Shown: positions 35,061 through 44,565 of the stretch, one piece after another
Numbering within the stretch: position 1 is the first letter of the stretch
Layout of the letters: each line of letters opens with the position of its first letter
Notes under the pieces: generated by a model
Database searches by the model: none
What the model saw: the letters and a program-made list of their open reading frames with translations, nothing else
What the model was told of the DNA's origin: nothing
Program-made: the position numbers and the translations under genes
Source: Pseudomonas fluorescens
GTDB taxonomy: Bacteria > Pseudomonadota > Gammaproteobacteria > Pseudomonadales > Pseudomonadaceae
Assembly: GCF_902497745.1 (NCBI RefSeq)
Contig: NZ_CABVHJ010000005.1
Coordinates: 248,001 to 312,000 of the forward strand
Reading direction: 5' to 3'
Length of the DNA stretch: 64,000 nt

Positions 35061-35920
35061 TGGATCTGCCTTACTACCTCGGTTGCCCGTCCTGGAGCGA
35101 AAACGCCTGGCGCGAGTATCTGTACCCGGTAGACGCCAGAACTTCTGACTTCCTCAGTCTCTATTCGCAAGTGTTCAACGCCGTTGAAGGCAACACGACC
35201 TTCTACGCCAGCCCGTCGCCGGCCACCGTGCAGCGTTGGGCCGAGGTGATGCCCGAACACTTTCGCTTCACCGCCAAATTCCCCGGTGACATCAGCCACA
35301 GCGGTGATCTGCGCGAGCAACTGACCGCCGCCGAGACCTTTCTGCAATTACTCAAGCCACTCGGTCAGCGTGTCTCGCCGTTGTGGCTGCAACTGTCGAA
35401 AAGCTTCACGCCGCATCGCCTGCCGGAACTGGCGGCGTTCATCGATGCGCTGGATTGCCCGTTGGCGGTGGAAGTGCGGCATGAACAGTTCTTCGCCAAG
35501 GGTGAGAGCGAACGCCTGCTGAATCGCCTGCTGCTGGATCGTGGTGTCGAGCGCATTTGCCTTGATCCGCGTGCGCTGTTCAGCTGCCTGTCGACCGAAT
35601 CTTCGGTGATCCACGCGCAATCGAAAAAGCCGCGAGTACCGACACGCCCGGCGGCATTTACGCAGTTTCCGCAAGTGCGCTTCATTGGTCATCCAGAGCT
35701 CGAGGCCAACGACACGTTCCTCGTGCCGTGGGTGGCGAAAATCGCCGAGTGGATCGAAGAGGGGCGTACGCCGTACATCTTCCTGCACACCGCCGACAAC
35801 CTGTTGGCGGCAAAACTGGCGCAACGTTTTCATGCACAACTGATGCAACGTTTGCCTGGCCTGCCATCGCTGCCTGAGCTATACAGAGAGCCCGCCGCGG
35901 AGCAACTTGACCTGCTCTGA
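35060..35920 (+). CDS. DUF72 (YecE-like) family protein
   Basis: Starting at ATG 35060, which overlaps the upstream stop, the 286-residue protein opens MDLPYYLGCPSWSENAWREYLYP. Family marks are NAVEGNTTFYASPSPATVQRW, FTAKFPGDISH and a C-terminal FLHTADNLLA. DUF72 proteins adopt a TIM-barrel fold; E. coli YecE lacks an assigned function. Reaction unknown. Confidence 0.9.
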   Translation: MDLPYYLGCPSWSENAWREYLYPVDARTSDFLSLYSQVFNAVEGNTTFYASPSPATVQRWAEVMPEHFRFTAKFPGDISHSGDLREQLTAAETFLQLLKPLGQRVSPLWLQLSKSFTPHRLPELAAFIDALDCPLAVEVRHEQFFAKGESERLLNRLLLDRGVERICLDPRALFSCLSTESSVIHAQSKKPRVPTRPAAFTQFPQVRFIGHPELEANDTFLVPWVAKIAEWIEEGRTPYIFLHTADNLLAAKLAQRFHAQLMQRLPGLPSLPELYREPAAEQLDLL

Positions 35921-35952
35921 AACGGATTTTTGTCTTGCCCAGGAGCCTGCCG

Positions 35953-36774
35953 ATGGATGCCCAAACCCGTAAAGCTCACACCTTCAAAGCCCTGCATGAA
36001 CAACCAGGGATTTTCGTCATTCCCAATCCGTGGGATGCGGGGTCGGCGAAAATGCTCGCGAGTCTCGGCTATCAGGCCTTGGCAACCACCAGCGCCGGTT
36101 ACGCGTTTTCCCAGGGCAAGGCCGATGGTGCGTTGAGCCTCGACGAGACCCTGGCCAATGTCCGCGCGATTGTCGCGGCCACCGATTTGCCGGTGGCGGT
36201 GGATCTGGAAAACGGTTTTTCCGATGACCCGGCCGAGGCCGCGAAAAGCCTGCTTCGCGCAGCGGAGGCGGGTGCGGTCGGTGGTTCGATCGAAGACGCC
36301 ACGGGCCGCGCGGATGCGCCGATCTCTTGCTTCGAACACGCTGTGGCGCGCATCGAAGCGGCCGTCGCCGCTGTGCGCACGCTGCCATTCCCGTTCATCC
36401 TGACGGCGCGCGCGGAAAACTACCTGCACGGCAATCCTGATATCAACGACACCATCCGCCGCTTGCAGGCCTTCGCCGAAGCGGGCGCCGACGTGTTATA
36501 CGCGCCAGGTTTGCGCAACGCCGAAGAAGTACTGGCGGTGGTACGCGCGGTGGCACCGAAACCGGTCAATGTGCTGATGTCCGGCGGTTTGAAACTGACC
36601 GTGCAGGAGCTCCAAGAAATGGGTGTGCGGCGGATCAGTACCGGTTCGGCCTTGGCGTTGGCGGCGTTCGGCGAGTTCTTCCGCGCCGCTGAGGAGATCC
36701 AGCAGTCCGGCACCTTCGGCTTTACTTCGCAGTCGATGCCGTATGCCAAGGCCAATCAGTTTTTCAAAGGCTGA
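35953..36774 (+). CDS. Isocitrate lyase/PEP mutase family enzyme
   Basis: I start at ATG 35953, seven bases after AGGAG, for 273 residues. The TIM-barrel carries PNPWDAGSAKMLASLGYQAL, VDLENGFSDDP (metal site), GGSIEDATG and ARAENYLHG. This fits the PEP mutase-like branch of the isocitrate lyase superfamily, whose members cleave or form C-C or C-P bonds next to carboxylates (for example oxaloacetate decarboxylase or methylisocitrate lyase). The loop residues do not let me name the substrate. It lies three bases before the next gene. Confidence 0.85.
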   Translation: MDAQTRKAHTFKALHEQPGIFVIPNPWDAGSAKMLASLGYQALATTSAGYAFSQGKADGALSLDETLANVRAIVAATDLPVAVDLENGFSDDPAEAAKSLLRAAEAGAVGGSIEDATGRADAPISCFEHAVARIEAAVAAVRTLPFPFILTARAENYLHGNPDINDTIRRLQAFAEAGADVLYAPGLRNAEEVLAVVRAVAPKPVNVLMSGGLKLTVQELQEMGVRRISTGSALALAAFGEFFRAAEEIQQSGTFGFTSQSMPYAKANQFFKG

Positions 36775-36776
36775 GC

Positions 36777-37469
36777 ATGGGGCGGTGGATATTCTGGCTG
36801 GTGCTGCTGATGATTGGCGGCACTGCGGTGAGTGTCTGGCGCGGTTGGCTGGACGTGCCGCCGCAATGGAATCCGTGGGCGCCGCTGGACGTGAAGGCCA
36901 CGCCCAACTGGCTGACCGGATACAAGCTGATGCGTTTGCGCAGCGACCCACAACTCTGTGCGCAAGCGTTAAGCAGCTCTGACTTGCGCGTCACGCGGCA
37001 ATCCGACAGCCCCGACGCCAAGTGTCCGCTGATCGGCGCATTGCGCGTACAGGGCGGTGAAGTGGCGCTGAGCAGCAGTTTCCTCGCCAGTTGTCCGCTG
37101 GCGGTGGCCTACGCGATGTTCGAACACCATTCGCTGCAACCCATCGCGCAATCCGTTTACGGGCAGAAAGTTGCGCGTGTCGATCACCTCGGCAGCTTCG
37201 CCTGTCGCAATATCTACAATCGCGAAAGCGGCGCGCTCAGCCGCCATGCCAGTGCCGATGCGCTGGACATTGCCGGATTTCGTCTGGCCGACGGCCGCAG
37301 CATCAGCGTGCTCAAGGACTGGCCGAAGCAAAATCAGGACGCGCAGTTTCTGCGTCAGGTGCGTGATGGCGCCTGCGAGGCGTTCAGTGTGGTGTTGAGC
37401 CCGGATTACAACGCCGCCCATCGCAATCACTTTCATGTCGATGTCGGGCGCTGGAGCGTGTGTCGCTGA
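36777..37469 (+). CDS. Extensin-like C-terminal domain protein
   Basis: The 230-residue protein has one N-terminal membrane helix (WIFWLVLLMIGGTAVSVW) and then an extensin-C-type domain. Visible family marks are CPLIGAL, RNIYNRESGALSRHASADALDI and the C-terminal YNAAHRNHFHVDVG, which resemble the histidine/aspartate metal site of D-Ala-D-Ala carboxypeptidase-like (LAS) peptidases. It probably acts on peptidoglycan in the periplasm. It lies two bases after the PEP mutase-like gene's stop. Confidence 0.85.
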   Translation: MGRWIFWLVLLMIGGTAVSVWRGWLDVPPQWNPWAPLDVKATPNWLTGYKLMRLRSDPQLCAQALSSSDLRVTRQSDSPDAKCPLIGALRVQGGEVALSSSFLASCPLAVAYAMFEHHSLQPIAQSVYGQKVARVDHLGSFACRNIYNRESGALSRHASADALDIAGFRLADGRSISVLKDWPKQNQDAQFLRQVRDGACEAFSVVLSPDYNAAHRNHFHVDVGRWSVCR

Positions 37470-37472
37470 GCG

Positions 37473-38093
37473 TTAAGCGGCGAGGCGCAGGTTTTGCAGA
37501 ACGATCGGACGTGCCCAGCCGTTATCGAAGTCCAGTGCCTTCTGTTGCTCGACGATTTCTTCCGGCGGGAACGGCGGGTAAGGCTTCTGCAGCAGGTCCA
37601 GGTCGAATTCGGCAATCGGCAGGTACAGCGGCTTCTTCTGCGGCGCTGGGCCTGGCTCTGGTGTCGGCTGACCATTGTTGATCACCACCGGACGCACCCA
37701 GCTGCTGTCGAAATCCTGTTGCTCTTGCTGAGCTTTCAGTTCTTCTGGCGGGAACGGCGGGAATGGCTTGTCCAGCAAGTCCATTTCGAACTCGGCGATC
37801 GGCAGGAACAATGGCTCCGGCGGACGCACTTCAGTTTCGACCACATCGCACTCACGCTGACTGACGATGTGCGCGTGCAGCTCGCTGCCGATGGTCGGTT
37901 CTTCAGGGCTGTTCAGGTCAACCGGAGGGAACGTGCCGCAGGCAGGCACCACTTCACTCGTCTGTTCGGCCATCGCCTGGGCAAAGAAATCCTGCCACAG
38001 GTGACTGACGCCGCTCAGTGCTTGAGTGTTGTGACGGCTAAAGTCGCCATGGGGCGAGATGTAGCCAATCGATGTGGGAAGAATGCCTGACAT
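37473..38093 (-). CDS. Hypothetical protein with 61-residue internal duplication
   Basis: From ATG 38093 the protein has 206 residues and no signal peptide. Residues 95-138 and 156-199 are close copies: each contains LxLPIAEFxxDLL, KPxPPFPPEE and DFDxxWxRPxV. The N-terminal 90 residues are unrelated (GYISPHGDFSRHNTQAL) and may be targeting or adaptor sequence. The 3' end faces the extensin-like gene and the 5' end diverges from rsmJ. I do not recognise the family, which I recall only as hypothetical in Pseudomonas. Confidence 0.7.
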   Translation of the reverse strand: MSGILPTSIGYISPHGDFSRHNTQALSGVSHLWQDFFAQAMAEQTSEVVPACGTFPPVDLNSPEEPTIGSELHAHIVSQRECDVVETEVRPPEPLFLPIAEFEMDLLDKPFPPFPPEELKAQQEQQDFDSSWVRPVVINNGQPTPEPGPAPQKKPLYLPIAEFDLDLLQKPYPPFPPEEIVEQQKALDFDNGWARPIVLQNLRLAA

Positions 38094-38185
38094 TTTTTTC
38101 GGTTGACGCTCAGCTCTGGCAAAATGCGCGTTGAATGAATTATCGGCGGTTTTTGCTGATCCTTGAATTTTTGAGCGTGTTTTCC

Positions 38186-38968
38186 ATGATCGAGCAATCT
38201 GCGGCCTGCCGCATCCATGTTCAGGCCCTCGGCCCGACGTTTGAAGCGCAAGCCGGGCAGTGGGCCGAGCGCCTGGGCCTGCCGCTTGAAGTGGCGGACG
38301 GCGAGTTTGCCTTGCAGGTCGGCGAGCAGGGTTTGCAGCTGCAACAGCTCGGCCCGGACGCACCGGGGCCGGTGCGGGTCGACTTTGTTGAGGGTGGCGC
38401 GGCGCATCGTCGGCTATACGGCGGCGGCAGCGGGCAGATGATCGCCAAGGCTGTCGGTATCGCCCAAGGCGTGCGCCCGCGTGTGCTGGATGCCACAGCG
38501 GGGTTGGGCAAGGATGCGTTCGTGCTGGCCAGTCTGGGTTGCGAAATGAGCCTGATCGAGCGTCAGCCATTGATTGGTGCGCTGCTGGAGGACGGTCTGG
38601 CGCGGGCGGCGGAAGATTTCGACGTGGCGCCGATCGTGGCGCGGATGAAATTGCTCAAGGGCAACTCCATTGAGGTCATGCAGAACTGGGAAGGTGAGCC
38701 GCCGCAGGTGATCTATCTCGACCCGATGTTTCCGCACCGTGAGAAGACTGCTCTGGTGAAAAAGGAAATGCGCCTGTTCCGGCCGCTGGTGGGCGATGAC
38801 CCGGATGCGCCGGCGCTGTTGCAGGCTGCGCTGGCGTTGGCGACGCACCGGGTGGTGGTCAAGCGACCGCGCAAGGCGCCGTGTATTGAGGGGCCGAAGC
38901 CGAGTCATGCGCTGGATGGCAAATCGAGCCGCTATGACATCTATCCGAAGAAAGCTCTAAAACCCTAA
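38186..38968 (+). CDS. rsmJ: 16S rRNA (guanine1516-N2)-methyltransferase RsmJ
   Basis: The family start [12 protein letters not shown] corresponds to ATG 38186, giving 260 residues. Marks are [15 protein letters not shown], the SAM-binding [17 protein letters not shown], and [20 protein letters not shown] containing the DPMFP catalytic segment. The C-terminus [14 protein letters not shown] also fits RsmJ (YhiQ). It methylates G1516 of 16S rRNA. Confidence 0.95.
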   Translation: MIEQSAACRIHVQALGPTFEAQAGQWAERLGLPLEVADGEFALQVGEQGLQLQQLGPDAPGPVRVDFVEGGAAHRRLYGGGSGQMIAKAVGIAQGVRPRVLDATAGLGKDAFVLASLGCEMSLIERQPLIGALLEDGLARAAEDFDVAPIVARMKLLKGNSIEVMQNWEGEPPQVIYLDPMFPHREKTALVKKEMRLFRPLVGDDPDAPALLQAALALATHRVVVKRPRKAPCIEGPKPSHALDGKSSRYDIYPKKALKP

Positions 38969-38983
38969 GACCGAGTCGCTGCT

Positions 38984-39050
38984 ATTCGCGAGCAGGCTCG
39001 CTCCCACCTTGGAATGCATTTCAACTGTGGGAGCGAGCCTGCTCGCGAAG
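38984..39050. repeat. REP pair
   Basis: Inverted TTCGCGAGCAGGCTCGCTCCCAC / GTGGGAGCGAGCCTGCTCGCGAA arms with a 21-base spacer, between rsmJ and mexL. Confidence 0.92.
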
Positions 39051-39074
39051 GCGTCCGCTCAGGCACCTTAAAAG

Positions 39075-39710
39075 TCAGGGCCTGTAAGCACGCATAAACA
39101 ACGCTACAACTTCCTGCACATGGCTTTCCGCTGCCTCTTCAGTCAACGGCTCCCCACAGCCATACAACAAACGAAAATTCCCCGCGCCTTTGATCAGGCA
39201 AAAGAAATGCTCGGCGGCATTGCGCGGCAGATCGATGCTCAGCGCGCCGGTTTCGTGGATGCGCGTCAACAACCGCTCCATCCCTTGCACCATGCGCTGC
39301 GGACCCGCCTCGAAGAAGATCAGCGACAGCTTCGGGTCCTGACTGCCGAGGGCCATGATCAAGCGGTGCAAGTTCACCGATTCATCGCTGTTGATCAGGT
39401 GATGAAAGCCTCGCGCAATGTTCAGCAACACATTTTCCACGGCAATGCCTTCGGGCAATTCGAAGAACAACGGCGGTAATTGCTCCTCGCACTTGGCCAC
39501 GACGGCGGCGGAGAACAGCGTCTCCTTGTCGTTGAAATGGCTGTAGACCGTCAGCTTCGACACGCCCGCTTCGCTGGCAACCGCGTCCATGCTGGTGTTG
39601 GCATAGCCATGACTCAGAAACAGAATTTTCGCCGCGTCGAGGATTGCCTGGCGCTTGGCCAGATCCTTGGGGCGGCCCGGACCGTTTGGAGCTGAAAGAT
39701 TGTTCGACAT
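39075..39710 (-). CDS. mexL: TetR-family repressor MexL
   Basis: The 211-residue protein has the TetR helix-turn-helix at about 20-65 (AILDAAKILFLSHGYANTSM; SKLTVYSHFNDKETLF) and an AcrR-like ligand domain. It is divergent from an adaptor and RND pump that match MexJ and MexK in length and order, and its length fits P. aeruginosa MexL (212 residues). MexL represses mexJK and itself through the shared intergenic operator. Confidence 0.87.
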   Translation of the reverse strand: MSNNLSAPNGPGRPKDLAKRQAILDAAKILFLSHGYANTSMDAVASEAGVSKLTVYSHFNDKETLFSAAVVAKCEEQLPPLFFELPEGIAVENVLLNIARGFHHLINSDESVNLHRLIMALGSQDPKLSLIFFEAGPQRMVQGMERLLTRIHETGALSIDLPRNAAEHFFCLIKGAGNFRLLYGCGEPLTEEAAESHVQEVVALFMRAYRP

Positions 39711-39720
39711 TCTTCGCTTT

Positions 39721-39770
39721 TAATACTGGACTGGTGAGTTTGCTATTAATACCATACCCGCCAGTATAAT
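39721..39770. promoter_or_regulatory. mexL/mexJ operator and promoter region
   Basis: ATACTGG (39723-39729) and its inverse CCAGTAT (39761-39767) flank the 94-base divergent gap. Both half-sites extend as TACTGG-NC-GGT. The second half-site overlaps TATAAT at 39765-39770, which is a fitting -10 for mexJ, so repressor binding would block transcription. A -35 candidate is TTGCTA at 39740-39745, with a long 19-base spacer. Confidence 0.6.
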
Positions 39771-39804
39771 TATTCCAAGCACCATTAGCGAAAGGTCCGT
39801 CACC

Positions 39805-40905
39805 ATGTTCCGCCATGCGTTGTCCCTCGCGTTGCCAGTGAGTCTGGCGTTCCTTTTGTCAGCATGCGGTCAGGAAGAGGCGACGCAAGTCACCGTGCGA
39901 CCGGCCATGGTGGTGCAGCCAGAGCCTTCGGCGCAGGCGATGGAAAGTTATCCGGGCGAGGTGCGCGCTCGCTATGAACCCGATCTGGCCTTTCGCATTG
40001 GCGGCAAAGTCAGCCGACGACTGGTCGATGAAGGTCAGCGCGTGAAGGCAGATCAGCCACTCGCAGAACTCGATCCGCAGGACGTGCGCTTGCAATTGGA
40101 GGCCACTCGCGCCCAGGTCGCCGCTGCCGAAGCCAATCTCAATCTGGTCCGCGCCGAGCGTGATCGCTACAAGACCCTGATGGATCGACAGATGGTCAGC
40201 CGCTCGGCTTACGACAACGCCGAAAACCTTTACCGTTCCGGTGAAGCCCGCCTCAAACAAATCAAAGCTGAATTCAACGTTTCGACCAACCAGGCCAGTT
40301 ACGCGGTGCTGCGTGCGCCGCAGGATGGCGTGGTGGCCAAGCGTTCGGTCGAGGTGGGGCAGGTGGTTGCCGCCGGGCAGACCGTGTTTACCCTTGCCAC
40401 CGACGGCGAGCGCGAAGTGCTGATCAGCCTGCCGGAGCAGAGCTTTGGGCGCTTCAAGGTCGGTCAGCCAGTCACTGTTGAGTTGTGGACCCAGCAGAAC
40501 CAGCGCTTCGCCGGGCAGATTCGTGAACTGTCACCCGCCGCCGATCCACGCTCGCGCACCTTCGCCGCGCGCATCTCCTTCACCGGCGGCAAAGTCCCGG
40601 CCGAACTGGGCCAGAGCGCCCGTGTGTTCGTGCAGTCGGCCGACAGCGTTTCCCTGTCTGTGCCGCTCTCGGCACTCACCGCCGAAAACGGTGCGACCTA
40701 CGTCTGGGTCGTCAAAGGCAACAACACCTTGAAGAAAACCCCGGTGCGCATCGGCCCGTTCGGTGAGAGAAGCGTGCCGGTGCTTGAGGGTTTGAACGCC
40801 AGCGACTGGGTGGTGGCTGCCGGCGTGCATGTGTTGCTCGAAGGGCAGCAGGTGCGTCCGGTGGATCGCTCCAATCGTGTGGTCAATCTGGCGGACAAGG
40901 AGTAA
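39805..40905 (+). CDS. mexJ: RND efflux adaptor MexJ
   Basis: The 366-residue protein starts with a lipoprotein signal (SLAFLLSAC, Cys22). It has the membrane fusion protein layout: lipoyl half-motif RVKADQPLAELDPQDV, a coiled-coil hairpin (LEATRAQVAAAEANLNLVRA to about residue 155), the second lipoyl half YAVLRAPQDGVVAKR and a beta-barrel. It bridges MexK to an outer-membrane channel. It is seven bases before mexK and opposite mexL. Confidence 0.88.
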   Translation: MFRHALSLALPVSLAFLLSACGQEEATQVTVRPAMVVQPEPSAQAMESYPGEVRARYEPDLAFRIGGKVSRRLVDEGQRVKADQPLAELDPQDVRLQLEATRAQVAAAEANLNLVRAERDRYKTLMDRQMVSRSAYDNAENLYRSGEARLKQIKAEFNVSTNQASYAVLRAPQDGVVAKRSVEVGQVVAAGQTVFTLATDGEREVLISLPEQSFGRFKVGQPVTVELWTQQNQRFAGQIRELSPAADPRSRTFAARISFTGGKVPAELGQSARVFVQSADSVSLSVPLSALTAENGATYVWVVKGNNTLKKTPVRIGPFGERSVPVLEGLNASDWVVAAGVHVLLEGQQVRPVDRSNRVVNLADKE

Positions 40906-40911
40906 GCCCCG

Positions 40912-43900
40912 ATGCGCTTCAACCTTTCCGAATGGGCGCTGCGTAATCGCCAGATCGTACTGTTCCTGATGCTTTTGCTGGCCATCGTCGGTGCGCTGTC
41001 CTACACCAAACTGGGCCAGAGTGAAGACCCGCCGTTCACTTTCAAAGCCATGGTGATTCAAACCCGTTGGCCGGGAGCGACCGCGCAGGAAGTCTCGCGC
41101 CAGGTCACCGAACGCATCGAAAAGAAACTGATGGAAACCGGCGAGTACGAACGCATTGTGTCGTTCTCGCGCCCCGGTGAATCCCAGGTGACATTCATTG
41201 CCCGCGACTCGATGCACTCCAAGGAAATTCCCGACCTCTGGTATCAGGTGCGCAAGAAGGTCAGTGATATTCGCCAGACCTTGCCGCCGGATATTCAGGG
41301 GCCGTTCTTCAACGATGAATTCGGCACCACGTTCGGCAATATCTATGCGCTAACGGGGGATGGTTTCGATTACGCGGTGCTCAAGGATTACGCCGATCGC
41401 ATCCAGATCCAACTGCAACGGGTCAAGGATGTCGGCAAAGTCGACCTGCTCGGTTTGCAGGACGAGAAGATCTGGGTCGAGCTGTCCAACGTCAAACTGG
41501 CAACGCTCGGCTTGCCGCTGGCGGCGGTGCAACAAGCGCTGCAAGAACAGAACGCGGTGTCCACTGCGGGTTTTTTTGAAACCGGTAGCGAGCGATTGCA
41601 GCTACGGGTCTCAGGGAACTTTCAGACGGTCGAGGAGATAAAAAACTTCCCGATCCGCGTCGGTGATCGTACGTTCCGTATCTCCGATGTCGCCGATGTG
41701 CGTCGCGGTTTCAACGATCCTCCGGCGCCGCGCATGCGCTTTATGGGCGAAGACGCGATTGGTCTGGCGGTAGCGATGAAGGACGGCGGCGACATTCTGG
41801 TGCTCGGCAAAGCACTGGAAGTCGAGTTCTCACGCATTCAGAAAAACCTCCCGGCCGGCATGCAATTGCGCAAGGTTTCCGATCAACCGGCGGCGGTGAA
41901 AACCGGGGTCGGCGAGTTTGTTCAGGTACTGGTCGAAGCGCTGGCGATTGTCTTGCTGGTGAGCTTCTTCTCCCTCGGCGTGCGCACCGGCATGGTCGTG
42001 GCGCTGACCATTCCATTGGTGTTGGCGATGACTTTCGCCTGCATGTATTACCTCGGCATCGGCCTGCACAAGATCTCCCTTGGCGCGTTGGTGCTGGCGC
42101 TGGGCTTGCTGGTGGACGACGCGATCATCGCCGTGGAAATGATGGCGATCAAAATGGAGCAGGGCTTTGACCGTATCCGCGCGGCGAGTTATGCCTGGAC
42201 CAGCACCGCTTTCCCGATGCTTACGGGGACGTTGATCACCGCCGCCGGGTTTCTGCCGATTGCCACGGCGCAATCCGGCACCGGCGAATACACCCGTTCG
42301 ATCTTTCAGGTGGTGACCATCGCGTTGCTTGCGTCCTGGGTGGCAGCGGTGATGTTCGTGCCGTATCTGGGGGAAAAACTCCTGCCGGATCTGGCGAAAA
42401 TTCACGCGGCCAAACATGGCACGGGTGACGGTCAGCCTGATCCGTATGGCACGCCGTTTTATCAGCGCGTTCGGCGCTTGGTGGAGTGGTGTGTGGCGCA
42501 CCGCAAGACCGTGATCGTGCTGACGGTCGGGCTGTTTATTGCTTCGGTGATGTTGTTCCGTTTTGTGCCACAGCAGTTTTTCCCGGCCTCCAATCGACTG
42601 GAGTTGATGGTCGATCTGAAACTGGCTGAAGGCGCGTCGTTGGCCAATACCACCGGTGAGGTGAAACGGCTTGAGGCGATGCTCAAGGATCATGCGGGCA
42701 TCGACAATTACGTCGCCTATGTTGGTACGGGTTCGCCGCGTTTCTATCTGCCGCTGGATCAGCAGTTGCCGGCGGCGAGCTTCGCGCAGTTTGTGGTGTT
42801 GGCGAAAACCATCGAAGAGCGTGAGGCGCTGCGCAGATGGTTGATCGAAACGCTTAACGAACAGTTCCCGGCGCTGCGTTCGCGGGTCACACGGTTGGAG
42901 AACGGTCCGCCGGTTGGTTATCCGGTGCAGTTTCGCGTGACCGGTGAACACATCGAAGAAGTCCGCGCGTTGGCGCGCAAAGTGGCAGCCAAGGTTCGCG
43001 AGAATCCGCATGTGGTCAATGTGCATCTGGATTGGGAGGAGCCGAGCAAGGTCGTGTACCTGAATATCGATCAGGATCGTGCGCGGGCGCTGGGTGTGAG
43101 CACGGCCAATCTGGCGAAATTTCTGCAGAGTTCGTTGACCGGTTCGAGTGTCAGTCAGTATCGCGAAGACAATGAGTTGATCGAGATTCTGCTGCGGGGA
43201 ACGGTGCATGAGCGCACTGAGTTGTCGTTGTTGCCGAGTCTGGCGGTGCCGACGGATAACGGCCGCAGTGTGGCGTTGTCGCAGATTGCCACGCTGGAAT
43301 ATGGCTTTGAGGAGGGGATTATCTGGCACCGCAATCGCCTGCCGAACGTGACCGTGCGGGCCGATATTTATGGCAAGGAGCAGCCGGCGACGCTGGTGAA
43401 GCAGATCATGCCGACGCTGGATTCGATTCGCGCCGAGTTGCCCGATGGTTATCTGTTGGATGTCGGTGGCACGGTGGAGGATTCCGAGCGTGGGCAGAAG
43501 TCGGTGAATGCCGGGGTGCCGATGTTCATCGTCGTGGTGCTGACGCTGTTGATGGTGCAGTTGCGCAGTTTTTCGCGCACGGCGATGGTGTTTTTGACGG
43601 CGCCGTTGGGGTTGATCGGGGTGGTGCTGTTTTTGATGGTGTTCCGCCAGCCGTTCGGGTTTGTGGCGATGTTGGGGACGATTGCGTTGTCCGGGATGAT
43701 CATGCGCAATTCGGTGATTCTGGTGGATCAGATTGAGCAGGATATTGCCTCGGGGCTTAAGCCTTGGCGGGCGATTATCGAGGCTACGGTTCGACGCTTC
43801 AGGCCGATTGTGTTGACGGCGTTGGCGGCGGTGCTGGCGATGATTCCGTTGTCGCGGAGTGTGTTTTTTGGGCCGATGGCGGTGGCGATCATGGGGGGGT

Positions 43901-43983
43901 TGATTGTTGCGACCGCGTTGACGCTGTTGTTTTTGCCGGCGTTGTATGCGGCTTGGTTCAGGGTTCGCAAAGACTCCGTTTGA
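40912..43983 (+). CDS. mexK: RND efflux pump MexK
   Basis: The 1023-residue inner-membrane pump has 12 predicted helices, two large periplasmic loops, and the proton-relay aspartate pair in LGLLVDDAIIAVE of TM4. The N-terminus FNLSEWALRNRQIVLFLMLL and the motif GQSEDPPFTFKAMVIQTRWPG place it in the MexK-like branch of the HAE family. MexJK of P. aeruginosa exports triclosan and erythromycin with OpmH or OprM; specificity here is inferred. No outer-membrane gene follows, as in P. aeruginosa. Confidence 0.88.
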   Translation: MRFNLSEWALRNRQIVLFLMLLLAIVGALSYTKLGQSEDPPFTFKAMVIQTRWPGATAQEVSRQVTERIEKKLMETGEYERIVSFSRPGESQVTFIARDSMHSKEIPDLWYQVRKKVSDIRQTLPPDIQGPFFNDEFGTTFGNIYALTGDGFDYAVLKDYADRIQIQLQRVKDVGKVDLLGLQDEKIWVELSNVKLATLGLPLAAVQQALQEQNAVSTAGFFETGSERLQLRVSGNFQTVEEIKNFPIRVGDRTFRISDVADVRRGFNDPPAPRMRFMGEDAIGLAVAMKDGGDILVLGKALEVEFSRIQKNLPAGMQLRKVSDQPAAVKTGVGEFVQVLVEALAIVLLVSFFSLGVRTGMVVALTIPLVLAMTFACMYYLGIGLHKISLGALVLALGLLVDDAIIAVEMMAIKMEQGFDRIRAASYAWTSTAFPMLTGTLITAAGFLPIATAQSGTGEYTRSIFQVVTIALLASWVAAVMFVPYLGEKLLPDLAKIHAAKHGTGDGQPDPYGTPFYQRVRRLVEWCVAHRKTVIVLTVGLFIASVMLFRFVPQQFFPASNRLELMVDLKLAEGASLANTTGEVKRLEAMLKDHAGIDNYVAYVGTGSPRFYLPLDQQLPAASFAQFVVLAKTIEEREALRRWLIETLNEQFPALRSRVTRLENGPPVGYPVQFRVTGEHIEEVRALARKVAAKVRENPHVVNVHLDWEEPSKVVYLNIDQDRARALGVSTANLAKFLQSSLTGSSVSQYREDNELIEILLRGTVHERTELSLLPSLAVPTDNGRSVALSQIATLEYGFEEGIIWHRNRLPNVTVRADIYGKEQPATLVKQIMPTLDSIRAELPDGYLLDVGGTVEDSERGQKSVNAGVPMFIVVVLTLLMVQLRSFSRTAMVFLTAPLGLIGVVLFLMVFRQPFGFVAMLGTIALSGMIMRNSVILVDQIEQDIASGLKPWRAIIEATVRRFRPIVLTALAAVLAMIPLSRSVFFGPMAVAIMGGLIVATALTLLFLPALYAAWFRVRKDSV

Positions 43984-44384
43984 TTTGTGGTTTGCGTGGC
44001 GGCCTTAGGGCCGACCATGCTGTGGTTGTTCTTTGTGAATATCCGTTGCTTCGGGTGCTGCCGCTGGCGGTTTCGCCCTTACGGCGAGTCACCTTTTCCA
44101 AACGCCGAAAAGGTAACCCAAAAGGCTTTGCCCTGACGTTCGGCCCGCTCGCTGGGGCTCGGGGTTCCTTCGCTCCGGGATCGATCCGGGGGGCATCGCC
44201 TACGGTTTGCTTCGCTGCACCTCCTCTCGATGTGTTCGACTTCGTCGAACGGTCGCTGCGCTCCCACCCCCGGATCAATCCCTCCACTCAGCCTGCCGAC
44301 GGGCTCTAAGATCAAAAGCTGCAGCCGAGCTAACGCTCATCCTGTTGAGTGGTGAGGAGCAGAAGCGATCTGCTCTTGCTCTTC
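43984..44384. other. Gene-free stretch with interspersed-repeat character
   Basis: No coding region is supported between mexK and the Fic gene. The sequence at about 44060-44310 (for example TTTCGCCCTTACGGCGAGTC and AAACGCCGAAAAGGTAACCC) resembles, from memory, an interspersed Pseudomonas repeat that gives rise to spurious ORF calls. Short inverted pairs such as TTCGACTTCGTCGAA are present. Transposition ends were not found. Confidence 0.45.
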
Positions 44385-44410
44385 TGTGGGAGCGAGCTTG
44401 CTCGCGAAGG
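44385..44410 (+). repeat. Single REP element
   Basis: One GTGGGAGCGAGCTTGCTCGCGAAGG copy without an inverted partner nearby. Confidence 0.85.
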
Positions 44411-44565
44411 CGGCCTGACAGCCGACCAGTCTCTAGCTGACTATCCATAACCCCCTCTGCCTCCGCCACTTCCTACGTCTTTTTCAGAAACCTCCGATAT
44501 TGAGCCTTGGTGCCTCGGATGCTGTACTCCAGCCTCTGCTTTCCAGCGTTCCTGAGTTTGTCTTG

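Noticed and set aside
43764..44309. 181-residue frame running from mexK into the downstream gap
   Set aside because: It begins out of frame inside mexK and the tail is repeat-like DNA.
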